Source of the DNA: Cellulophaga sp. 20_2_10
GTDB taxonomy: Bacteria > Bacteroidota > Bacteroidia > Flavobacteriales > Flavobacteriaceae
Reading direction: 5' to 3'
Length of the DNA stretch: 64,000 nucleotides
NCBI RefSeq assembly: GCF_023476645.1
Contig: NZ_JAMCOJ010000002.1
Location: forward strand, 33,561-97,560
Shown here: positions 8,521 through 16,113 of the stretch, piece by piece
Position numbering within the stretch: position 1 is the stretch's first letter
Layout of the letters: each line of letters opens with the position of its first letter
Program-made: the position numbers and the translations under genes
The notes under the pieces: generated by a model
What the model saw: the letters and a program-made list of their open reading frames with translations, nothing else
The model's database searches: none
What the model was told of the DNA's origin: nothing

Positions 8521-9744
8521 ATGAAAGATTTACTACAAAAATACGAGGATAAACAACCTGAAATAGTTTTTAATTGGAAAGATCCTGAAACTGAAGCTGA
8601 AGGGTGGACAGTTATAAATTCTTTACGTGGAGGCGCTGCCGGAGGAGGAACAAGAATGCGTAAAGGCTTAGATATGAACGAGGTTCTTTCTCTTGCAAAA
8701 ACAATGGAAGTTAAATTTACAGTTTCTGGACCAGCAATTGGTGGTGCAAAATCTGGAATAAATTTTGATCCAAGTGACCCAAGAAAAAAAGGAGTTTTAA
8801 AACGTTGGTACAGCGCAGTTGCTCCTTTATTAAAAAGTTATTATGGTACTGGTGGAGATTTAAATGTTGATGAAATACACGAAGTAATTCCTATCACTGA
8901 AGATGCAGGAGTTTGGCACCCGCAAGAAGGTGTTTTTAACGGGCACTTTAAACCTACCGAGGCAGACAAAATTAACCGTATTGGTCAGTTGCGTTTAGGA
9001 GTTATTAAAGTAATAGAAAGTAAGTATTCGCCATCTGTAGACCACAAGTATACAGTTGCAGATATGATTACAGGTTTTGGTGTAGCAGAAGCAGCTAAGC
9101 ATTTTTATGATATTTATGGCGGAACCATAAAAGGTAAACGTGCAATTGTACAAGGATTTGGTAATGTTGGTGCGGCAGCAGCGTATTATTTAAGCCAAAT
9201 GGGAGTAAAAATAGTTGGTATTATAGATCGTGATGGTGGTGTAATAAATAAAGAAGGTTTTTCTTTTGAAGAAATAAAAGAATTTTACCTGAATAAAAAC
9301 GGAAATACGCTTGTTGCAGAGAATATGATTCCGTTTTCTGAAATAAATGAACAAATTTGGGGATTAGAAGCAGAAATATTTGCACCTTGTGCAGCTTCTA
9401 GATTAATTACCAAAGATCAAATAACACAATTAATAGATACAGGTTTAGAAGTTGTTACTTGCGGCGCTAATGTACCATTTGCAGATAAAGAAATTTTCTT
9501 TGGTCCTATAATGGAATATACAGATGAGCGTGTAAGTTTAATTCCAGATTTTATATCTAACTGTGGTATGGCAAGAGTATTTGCTTATTTTATGGAAAGA
9601 AGAGTAGAGATGAATGACGAGTTGGTTTTTCAAGATACATCTGAAACTATAAAAAAGGCAATGCAAAATGTGTTTAAGAACAACGCATCTAAAAAAGAAC
9701 TGAGCAAAACTGCTTTTGAAATAGCATTAAAACAATTAATATAA
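8521..9744 (+). CDS. Glu/Leu/Phe/Val dehydrogenase family protein
   Basis: NAD(P)-dependent amino-acid dehydrogenase, 407 residues, which interconverts an amino acid with its 2-oxo acid plus ammonium. The dimerisation domain carries SGPAIGGAKSGINFDP with the presumed substrate lysine at K77, followed by GTGGDLNVDE. The Rossmann domain motif GFGNVGAAAA is near residue 217. The C-terminal part contains the conserved CAASRLIT and CGANVPF. This lineage of the family is common in Bacteroidota and is annotated as glutamate or leucine dehydrogenase; the substrate cannot be fixed from motifs alone. The following antiporter gene starts 21 nt later, so the two are probably cotranscribed. Confidence 0.92.
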   Translation: MKDLLQKYEDKQPEIVFNWKDPETEAEGWTVINSLRGGAAGGGTRMRKGLDMNEVLSLAKTMEVKFTVSGPAIGGAKSGINFDPSDPRKKGVLKRWYSAVAPLLKSYYGTGGDLNVDEIHEVIPITEDAGVWHPQEGVFNGHFKPTEADKINRIGQLRLGVIKVIESKYSPSVDHKYTVADMITGFGVAEAAKHFYDIYGGTIKGKRAIVQGFGNVGAAAAYYLSQMGVKIVGIIDRDGGVINKEGFSFEEIKEFYLNKNGNTLVAENMIPFSEINEQIWGLEAEIFAPCAASRLITKDQITQLIDTGLEVVTCGANVPFADKEIFFGPIMEYTDERVSLIPDFISNCGMARVFAYFMERRVEMNDELVFQDTSETIKKAMQNVFKNNASKKELSKTAFEIALKQLI

Positions 9745-9765
9745 ACTAAACTAAGAGAAAGAAGA

Positions 9766-11100
9766 ATGGAGACCATTATAATTATTATTTTTTTTGTTGG
9801 TTATTTGGCAATAACCTTAGAGCATAATCTAAAAATAGATAAGCTAATACCTGCACTTGCAATGATGGCATTGCTTTGGGCGGTAATAGCGTTAGCTCAT
9901 ATGCCTGTTTTTGAGGTGGATGCTGCTTTGCGAGAATTAGCACCTTCACACGTAGATGAAATTTTACTGCATCATTTAGGTAAAACGGCAGAAATATTGG
10001 TCTTTTTATTAGGGGCAATGACCATTGTAGAAATCATAGATTACTTTAATGGGTTTGCAACAATTAAAGATTTTATTAAAACCAAAAAGAAGAGTAAACT
10101 TTTATGGTTGTTCTCCATTCTTGCTTTCATCTTATCAGCAATTATAGATAACTTAACAGCTACAATTGTATTAATCACAATTTTACAAAAGGTAATTAGA
10201 GATAGGGAAACACGTTTGTGGTTTGCTGGTATGGTTATTATTGCGGCAAACGCTGGTGGTGCTTGGTCTCCTATTGGTGATGTTACAACAACAATGCTTT
10301 GGATAGCACATAAAGTATCTGCTGCACAATTAGTAGAGCACGTATTTGTACCTTCAGTTTTATGTATGGTTATACCAACATTTATAGCGAGTAAGTTTAA
10401 AGCGTTTAAAGGTAATATTGAAGATATTGAAGAAGCAGAAGAGGAAAAGAAATCTAAATTTGGGTCAACAATGTTGTACTTAGGTTTAGGAGCTATTGTT
10501 TTTGTTCCTTTCTTTAAAACAATTACACATTTACCTCCTTATGTAGGTATGATGTTGTCTTTAGCAGTAGTAGCTGCTTTTGCAGAAATATACAGTAACT
10601 CTAAATTTAGTATTTCTAATGTAGATGGTGAAAGTGAAGCAGCTTCGCATCACAGTCCAGTACACCATTCATTATCTAAAATTGAGTTGCCTAGTATTTT
10701 ATTCTTTTTAGGGATATTATTAGCTGTTGCAGCATTGGAATCTTTAGGTATGTTATTCCATTTTGCAGAAGGTCTTAATTCTGCAATACCAAATTCAGAT
10801 ATCGTAGTTATGTTATTAGGGGTTGGTTCTGCAGTAATTGATAACGTTCCGTTGGTAGCAGCAAGTATTGGTATGTTCCCTCAAGGAATGGATGATCCGT
10901 TGTGGCATTTTATAGCATATTCTGCTGGTACAGGTGGTAGTATGTTAATAATTGGTTCTGCGGCAGGTGTTGTTGCAATGGGTATGGAAAAAATTGATTT
11001 TTTCTGGTATCTGAAAAAGATTAGTTGGTTAGCATTAATAGGATTTTTAGCTGGTGCGGGATCTTTTATTTTAATTAGAGATTTTATACTAAACGCATAA
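9766..11100 (+). CDS. nhaD: Sodium:proton antiporter NhaD
   Basis: Integral membrane antiporter of the NhaD/ion transporter superfamily, 444 residues with about 12 predicted membrane segments. Characteristic motifs include LSAIIDNLTATIV near 124-136, NAGGAWSPIGDVTTTMLW near 166-183, and a second AVIDNVPLVAA segment near 355-365. The repeated D-N dyads are typical of the family. NhaD exports Na+ (and Li+) in exchange for H+ and is common in marine and halotolerant bacteria. A charged Glu/Lys loop sits near residues 218-230 and a His-rich loop near 295-302. It follows the amino-acid dehydrogenase by 21 nt and precedes exbB by 50 nt. Confidence 0.93.
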   Translation: METIIIIIFFVGYLAITLEHNLKIDKLIPALAMMALLWAVIALAHMPVFEVDAALRELAPSHVDEILLHHLGKTAEILVFLLGAMTIVEIIDYFNGFATIKDFIKTKKKSKLLWLFSILAFILSAIIDNLTATIVLITILQKVIRDRETRLWFAGMVIIAANAGGAWSPIGDVTTTMLWIAHKVSAAQLVEHVFVPSVLCMVIPTFIASKFKAFKGNIEDIEEAEEEKKSKFGSTMLYLGLGAIVFVPFFKTITHLPPYVGMMLSLAVVAAFAEIYSNSKFSISNVDGESEAASHHSPVHHSLSKIELPSILFFLGILLAVAALESLGMLFHFAEGLNSAIPNSDIVVMLLGVGSAVIDNVPLVAASIGMFPQGMDDPLWHFIAYSAGTGGSMLIIGSAAGVVAMGMEKIDFFWYLKKISWLALIGFLAGAGSFILIRDFILNA

Positions 11101-11150
11101 TTTTATTTGCAAAATAACGTTATAAGAGCAACTTAAATACTGGAAAATAT

Positions 11151-11843
11151 ATGTTATTGTTTCAAGATGCTGCTAATGAGGTAGTAATGGGAGAAAGTGT
11201 ATCCGAGGAAAAAACACTATCTGTAATAGATTTAATTGTAGATGGTGGTGCAGGAAGCATTATTATCATAGGAATTTTAGGAATTCTATTATTTGTTGCG
11301 CTATATATTTATTTTGAAAGAGTCTTTGCAATTAAGGCTGCTTCTAAGATTGATAAAAATTTTATGAATCAGATTAAAGATCACATAACAAATGGGAAGT
11401 TAGATGCTGCTCGTATGTTGTGCGCGCAAACAGATTCTCCAGTAGCAAGATTAACAGAAAAAGGGATCTCTAGAATTGGCAAACCTCTAGACGATATTAA
11501 TACAGCAATAGAAAACGCTGGTACATTAGAAGTCTATAAATTAGAAAAAAATGTAAGTGTTTTAGCTACGGTTGCAGGTGCTGCACCAATGATTGGTTTC
11601 TTAGGAACAGTAATTGGTATGATTTTGGCATTCCATGAAATGGCATCCGCAGGCGGACAAGCAGAAATGGGGTCTTTAGCATCTGGTATTTATACTGCAA
11701 TGACAACTACAGTAGCTGGTTTAGTAGTAGGTATTATTGCCTATATTGGGTATAACCACCTTGTAAACAGAACAGGTAAGGTTGTACATGCAATGGAAGC
11801 TAATGCGGTTGACTTTTTGGATTTATTAAACGAACCACTTTAA
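11151..11843 (+). CDS. exbB: MotA/TolQ/ExbB proton channel family protein
   Basis: Inner-membrane proton-channel subunit, 230 residues, that couples proton flow to TonB-type energy transduction. One hydrophobic segment spans about 36-56, and two more lie around 135-155 and 175-200. The conserved proton-channel region reads APMIGFLGTVIGMI and later TAMTTTVAGLVVG. ExbD and a TonB-like protein follow directly (10 nt, then a 1-nt overlap), giving a complete ExbB-ExbD-TonB unit. The N-terminal 35 residues before the first helix are acidic. It probably energises TonB-dependent transporters in the outer membrane; a Tol-like role is an alternative. Confidence 0.93.
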   Translation: MLLFQDAANEVVMGESVSEEKTLSVIDLIVDGGAGSIIIIGILGILLFVALYIYFERVFAIKAASKIDKNFMNQIKDHITNGKLDAARMLCAQTDSPVARLTEKGISRIGKPLDDINTAIENAGTLEVYKLEKNVSVLATVAGAAPMIGFLGTVIGMILAFHEMASAGGQAEMGSLASGIYTAMTTTVAGLVVGIIAYIGYNHLVNRTGKVVHAMEANAVDFLDLLNEPL

Positions 11844-11853
11844 ATTTCTATAG

Positions 11854-12240
11854 ATGAAATTAAAAGGGAGAAATAAAGTGAGTCCAGACTTTAGTATGTC
11901 ATCAATGACAGACATTGTGTTTTTACTGTTGGTATTTTTTATGCTAACATCAAATGCACCAAATGCGCTAGATTTGTTACTGCCTAAGGCAAAGGGAAAA
12001 TCGACCAATACACAAAATGTATCTGTAAGTATTAATAAAAACTTAGAGTATTTTGTGAACAATGAAAAAATTAACGGGAAGTACATAGAAATTGAATTAA
12101 AGAAAGCACTAGAAGGTCAAGAAAAACCAACAATTATTTTAAGAGCAGAGGAGACAGTACCTGTTAAGGAAGCAGTAAATGTTATGGATATTGCTAATAA
12201 AAATAATTACAAGGTTATACTAGCTGTGCGAGCTAAATAA
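11854..12240 (+). CDS. exbD: ExbD/TolR biopolymer transport protein
   Basis: Partner of the ExbB channel, 128 residues. It has one N-terminal membrane helix (about 21-40, MTDIVFLLLVFFMLTS) whose aspartate D22 is the conserved protonatable residue of ExbD/TolR. A periplasmic domain of about 85 residues follows. The start lies 10 nt after exbB, and the stop TAA shares its last base with the ATG of the next gene (TAATG), so translation of the TonB-like partner is probably coupled. Confidence 0.93.
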   Translation: MKLKGRNKVSPDFSMSSMTDIVFLLLVFFMLTSNAPNALDLLLPKAKGKSTNTQNVSVSINKNLEYFVNNEKINGKYIEIELKKALEGQEKPTIILRAEETVPVKEAVNVMDIANKNNYKVILAVRAK

Positions 12241-13148
12241 TGTCGTTCTTAAATACAAAACACAAGAAAAAATCTTTTACGCTAACAACATTGTTGTTTA
12301 GCGCACTCTTGTTATTGCTTTTTTATATAGGTCTTACTTATATGGATCCTCCAGAGGAAAAAGGTATTGCGGTTAATTTTGGTCAGATGGATTTTGGTAA
12401 GGGAGATGTACAGCCAAAAGAAAAGATAAAATCTGAGCCAATAAAAACAGTAAAAGAAATTGTAGAGGAGCAACAAGAAGAGGTAAAACCAGTTACAGAG
12501 CCAGAAGTACAAGTATCTGCAGAAGAAAAAGCAGCAGAGAAACTGGTTACTCAAGAAAATGAGGAATCTATCCTAATAAAACAAAAACAAGAAGCTAAAC
12601 GTAAAGCAGATGCTGCAGCTAAAAAGGCTACGGCAGATGCAGCGCGTAAAGAGCAGCAACGAGTGGCTGCAGAAAAAGCTGAAACAGAACGCAAAAGAAA
12701 AGCCGAACAAGCCAAAAGAGATAAAGTAGATAACCTTTTTGGTGGTTTAGCTAAATCTGATGGTACCGCAAAAGGCGGCGAAGGAGATGATAATAAAGCA
12801 GGCGATAAAGGTAATCCTGCGGGAGATCCTTATGCTACTAGTTATTATGGTACTCCAGGTTCCGGTAGTGGTGGTTCTGGTTATGGACTTTCCGGTAGAA
12901 AACTACTAAAAAAAGGTCAGGTCAAACAACAATGTAACGAAGAAGGTAGAGTAGTTGTTAAGATTGTGGTAGACCGTAATGGTAAAGTACTATCTGCAAC
13001 AGCAGGGGTAAAAGGCACAACTAATAACGACCCTTGTTTGTTAAAACCTGCAGAAGCAACTGCGCGTTTACATAAATGGAATTTAGATGCTAACGCACCT
13101 AGCCAACAAGTAGGTTTTGTTGTTGTAAACTTTAAATTAGGAGAGTAA
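12240..13148 (+). CDS. TonB/TolA-like energy transducer
   Basis: Periplasm-spanning energy transducer of 302 residues. An N-terminal membrane helix (about 17-36) is followed by a Pro/Glu/Lys section and a long Ala-, Lys- and Glu-rich helical region (about 80-165), as in TolA-type spacers. A Gly/Ser-rich linker (about 170-215) leads to a C-terminal TonB-like domain (about 215-302). The C-terminal domain has two cysteines (C237 region and DPC near 257) that could form a disulfide. Overlap with exbD makes this the third member of the complex. The long Ala/Lys spacer leaves open whether it acts as TonB or in a Tol-like envelope function. Confidence 0.85.
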   Translation: MSFLNTKHKKKSFTLTTLLFSALLLLLFYIGLTYMDPPEEKGIAVNFGQMDFGKGDVQPKEKIKSEPIKTVKEIVEEQQEEVKPVTEPEVQVSAEEKAAEKLVTQENEESILIKQKQEAKRKADAAAKKATADAARKEQQRVAAEKAETERKRKAEQAKRDKVDNLFGGLAKSDGTAKGGEGDDNKAGDKGNPAGDPYATSYYGTPGSGSGGSGYGLSGRKLLKKGQVKQQCNEEGRVVVKIVVDRNGKVLSATAGVKGTTNNDPCLLKPAEATARLHKWNLDANAPSQQVGFVVVNFKLGE

Positions 13149-13202
13149 TTATCTAAAATTACTTTAATTTTACTTCTTATTTAGACAACTTAATAAACTT
13201 TA

Positions 13203-14414
13203 ATGACATATACCCAAACGTTAGATTGGATGTTTGCACAGCTTCCAATATACCAAAACAAAGGAAAATCTGCGTTCAATGGTAAGTTAGATACTATTTT
13301 ATTATTTTCTAAAGCATTAGGATCACCAGAAAAGCATTTTAAAAGTATACACGTAGCAGGTACCAATGGTAAGGGCTCTAGCAGTCATATGTTAGCTTCT
13401 ATTTTGCAAGAGGCAGGGTATAAGGTTGGTTTGTATACATCTCCTCATTTAAAAGATTTTAGAGAGCGTATTAGAATTAATGGAGAGATGATATCTAAAA
13501 AAGATGTTATTAGCTTTATAGCGCACAATAAACAGTTCTTTAATGATCATAAGTTGTCTTTTTTTGAGATGACTGTGGCAATGGCTTTTAAACATTTTGC
13601 AGATGAGAAAGTAGATATAGCCATTATAGAAGTTGGTTTAGGCGGAAGATTGGATTCTACCAACATTATTACTCCGGAAGTATCTTTAATTACAAATATA
13701 GGTTTAGATCATACAGATTTGTTGGGAGATACTATTGCTAAAATTGCAGTAGAAAAAGCAGGTATTATTAAGGAAGGGGTTCCTGTGGTGGTTAGCGAGT
13801 CACAAGAAGAAACAACTTCTATATTTAAAACTATAGCAAAAGAAAAGAACGCTACTATTATTTTTGCAGATTCGGCTTCTATAAAAGAATACAAGACATC
13901 TTTGTTGGGTTATTATCAGAATAAAAATATAAAAGGAGTGGTAGGCACTTTACAGCAGCTTAAAAACTTTGTTATTAAAGAAAGCGCTATAATAAATGGT
14001 TTATTAAATGTAGTTGTTAATACAGGTTTAATGGGTAGGTGGCAAGTGTTACAAGATAGCCCAAGGGTAATTTGTGATACTGCACACAATGCAGAAGGAC
14101 TAAGTTTAACCATGCAGCAATTAAAAGCGCAAAATTACAAGGAGCTTTTTATTGTTTTAGGTGTTGTTAAAGACAAGAATTTAGATGCTATTTTCCCCTA
14201 TTTTCCTAAAAATGCAAGCTATTTTTTCTGTTCTCCAAAAATAGAAAGAGGTTTAGATGCAACCTTGTTACAGCAACGTGCTAGTGACTTTTTGTTAAAG
14301 GGAGCGGTCTATTTATCTGTAAAAGAAGCACTTGAAAAAGCAAAATCTTTAGCGGGAAAAGAAGATTTAATTTACGTTGGGGGCAGTACATTTGTTGTTG
14401 CTGAAATAGTTTAA
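13203..14414 (+). CDS. folC: Folylpolyglutamate synthase / dihydrofolate synthase
   Basis: Mur-ligase superfamily enzyme, 403 residues, that adds glutamate to dihydropteroate and to folates using ATP. The P-loop GTNGKGS is at residues 53-59. The family's conserved FFEMTVAMAF and GLGGRLDSTN are present, and the C-terminal ligase domain carries DTAHNAEGL. The gene lies 54 nt after the tonB-like gene on the same strand. The N-terminal YQNKGKSAFNGKLD segment is normal for the family in Bacteroidota. No terminator was seen between it and the tRNA promoter. Confidence 0.95.
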   Translation: MTYTQTLDWMFAQLPIYQNKGKSAFNGKLDTILLFSKALGSPEKHFKSIHVAGTNGKGSSSHMLASILQEAGYKVGLYTSPHLKDFRERIRINGEMISKKDVISFIAHNKQFFNDHKLSFFEMTVAMAFKHFADEKVDIAIIEVGLGGRLDSTNIITPEVSLITNIGLDHTDLLGDTIAKIAVEKAGIIKEGVPVVVSESQEETTSIFKTIAKEKNATIIFADSASIKEYKTSLLGYYQNKNIKGVVGTLQQLKNFVIKESAIINGLLNVVVNTGLMGRWQVLQDSPRVICDTAHNAEGLSLTMQQLKAQNYKELFIVLGVVKDKNLDAIFPYFPKNASYFFCSPKIERGLDATLLQQRASDFLLKGAVYLSVKEALEKAKSLAGKEDLIYVGGSTFVVAEIV

Positions 14415-14431
14415 TTTTTTTTCATATTTTA

Positions 14432-14463
14432 TTTGCGGGAATCGAAAAACAGTTATATATTTG
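14432..14463 (+). promoter_or_regulatory. Promoter of tRNA-Val
   Basis: TTTG at 14432-14435 and TATATTTG at 14456-14463 are separated by 20 nt, a full match to the Bacteroidota promoter. The tRNA begins 39 nt after the -7 element, consistent with a short 5' trailer removed by RNase P. Confidence 0.75.
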
Positions 14464-14501
14464 CACTCGCAATAAGGAAATAACCTTCTAAATTGCAGTG
14501 A

Positions 14502-14576
14502 GGGCTCTTAGCTCAGTTGGTTTAGAGCACCTGCCTTACAAGCAGGGGGTCACTGGTTCGAATCCAGTAGGGCCCA
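14502..14576 (+). tRNA. tRNA-Val (anticodon TAC)
   Basis: A complete cloverleaf can be folded. The 7-bp acceptor stem is GGGCTCT with AGGGCCC. The anticodon stem is CCTGC (14530-14534) with GCAGG (14542-14546), around the loop CTTACAA. The anticodon TAC is at 14537-14539, and the T arm contains GGTTCGAATCC. The discriminator is A14576 and CCA is not encoded. A terminator follows at once. Confidence 0.97.
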
Positions 14577-14582
14577 CATTAT

Positions 14583-14614
14583 AAAAAGCTTCCGATTTTA
14601 TCGGGAGCTTTTTT
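14583..14614 (+). terminator. Terminator after tRNA-Val
   Basis: The stem AAGCTTCCGAT / ATCGGGAGCTT (one G-T pair, TTT loop) is followed by a run of T up to 14614. Confidence 0.85.
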
Positions 14615-14821
14615 GTTTTCTACTATTTTGTAGGTGTAATACAGTAAGTTGTATGCCTAAATAAAACATCAATATCTTAAAATATTTGAAAATAAACATA
14701 GCTTATGAGCTATTGTTTTTGCTATGTTTTGTATTTTAAGTTAAATGTTATTAATTTGATAAAATTACCGTTAAACGTGCGAAATTACTGTAATTGAGTG
14801 CTTCTCCATTTTCCTTTTTTT

Positions 14822-14829
14822 TATATTTA
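14822..14829 (+). promoter_or_regulatory. Putative -7 element of the beta-barrel gene
   Basis: TATATTTA is one base from TAnnTTTG and would start transcription near 14836, which supports the TTG at 14857 as the start codon. No -33 box is clear. Confidence 0.35.
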
Positions 14830-14856
14830 CATTATATTAATTTTAAATTATTTATT

Positions 14857-15720
14857 TTGAAACAAAGGGTAATATTATTAGTCGGTATTTTAATTAGTAC
14901 TATGTCTTATGCTCAATTTGAAATTTCGGCAGGGTCAGGTTATGCAATAAGTAGTGCAGGGATGAAATTAGGAACGGAAACAAGTACTTCAGGTGTAGAG
15001 AATACATATGGTAGTTTTGGAGAAGGTACTAACATACAAGTAAGAGGTGCTTATTTTTTTAATGATAAAGTAGGTGTAGATGTTGGTGTAGGTTATTTAC
15101 ATGGAACAGATAAAACTGTTAATGAAACTAATTTACCTGGTGTAAATGTAGATGCAATTGCAAGAGCTAGAGCTTTTGGTGCAACAGCTACAGTGGTTTA
15201 CAAATTTACAGATAATTTTTATGGTCGTGTTGGTGCGTTGTTAAAAATTGCAGGTAAAACGGAAGCTGTTGTTTCTAGTAATACGGTTTTTTCCAAAGCG
15301 CAATCTGATGCTCAAAGTTTACCAGAAGGTTCTTATTCAGAAACAAATTATATCGAAGATTTTCATGGGAAGTTTCCATTAGGTTTTGTTGGTGCTTTTG
15401 GATATAAATTTCCTATAGATGCTAACTTTAGTGTTTATGTAGAGGCAGAATACTATGGTATTAGTTTAAAACGTAAAGATTCTGAATTACAAGAATTCAA
15501 TACAAACATATTTAGACCAGACGGTACTATGGCTGCGGAAAGTGTTTATACTTTAGATAATTTACCTGCAGGTACGTATAAGAAGACTACTTACGTAGAT
15601 GAATTGCCAAACAATAATACAGATCCATCTAAAAAATTATCTCAAAAAGTACCATATTCTTCTTTCGGAGTTAATGTAGGTGTAACATACAAGTTTAAAA
15701 AATCTGCTAAAAAGCAGTAG
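14857..15720 (+). CDS. Outer-membrane beta-barrel protein
   Basis: Predicted outer-membrane beta-barrel of about 287 residues. A signal peptide of about 18 residues (KQRVILLVGILISTMSYA) is cleaved before QFEISAG. Alternating Gly/aromatic strands (VGVDVGVGYLHG, GRVGALLKIAG, FGVNVGVTYKFK) follow and end in a typical aromatic/basic barrel terminus. I choose the TTG at 14857: it sits directly before the signal peptide and 27 nt after a TATATTTA element. The further upstream TTG at 14794 would add 21 residues with no signal character. Function beyond a barrel is unknown. It is monocistronic, with a strong terminator downstream. Confidence 0.8.
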   Translation: MKQRVILLVGILISTMSYAQFEISAGSGYAISSAGMKLGTETSTSGVENTYGSFGEGTNIQVRGAYFFNDKVGVDVGVGYLHGTDKTVNETNLPGVNVDAIARARAFGATATVVYKFTDNFYGRVGALLKIAGKTEAVVSSNTVFSKAQSDAQSLPEGSYSETNYIEDFHGKFPLGFVGAFGYKFPIDANFSVYVEAEYYGISLKRKDSELQEFNTNIFRPDGTMAAESVYTLDNLPAGTYKKTTYVDELPNNNTDPSKKLSQKVPYSSFGVNVGVTYKFKKSAKKQ

Positions 15721-15750
15721 TACTTAAAGGAGTTTAAAATTCTTTACGTA

Positions 15751-15792
15751 AAGCCTACTAAAAATGTTTTAGCATTTTTAGTAGGCTTTTTT
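15751..15792 (+). terminator. Terminator of the beta-barrel gene
   Basis: A 16-bp perfect stem (15751-15766 with 15773-15788, loop TTTTAG) is followed by T-rich sequence. It is one of the strongest hairpins in the window and may work in both directions. Confidence 0.9.
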
Positions 15793-16113
15793 ATTTATCA
15801 TCGTTGTTTTAGACGATTTAAATTTATAAATAATTACACTTTATTGTTAAATTTTTGTCAATTTATTAGTTATTGTTTGCTTGCTAGTTAGTTAATCATA
15901 CCTTAGTGAGCTTATTGTCTTCAGAACAGTTTTTGAGTTCTTAGTAGTAATAAGGCTCATTTGTTTTTATTGATGATATTAAAAATTTGGTCTTTAGTTT
16001 GCTTTTGCTTTACGTCTAGAACACTTAAATGGGTGTTAGTCTAAAAATTATCAAATTATACAAAAAGACTTTTAATCTTTGATTTAAATAACCCCAATAT
16101 AAATTGAAAGAGC
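15793..16113. other. Intergenic region upstream of the nagB fusion, nothing certain
   Basis: No gene, RNA or strong repeat was recognised in these 321 bases. An AATCTTTG near 16074-16081 is one base from the -7 consensus and could serve the downstream gene, but no -33 partner was found. Confidence 0.4.

Noticed and set aside
14794-14856. TTG at 14794 as the start of the beta-barrel protein
   Set aside because: The extra residues are not signal-like, and the likely -7 element (14822-14829) lies inside this segment, so transcription would begin after it.
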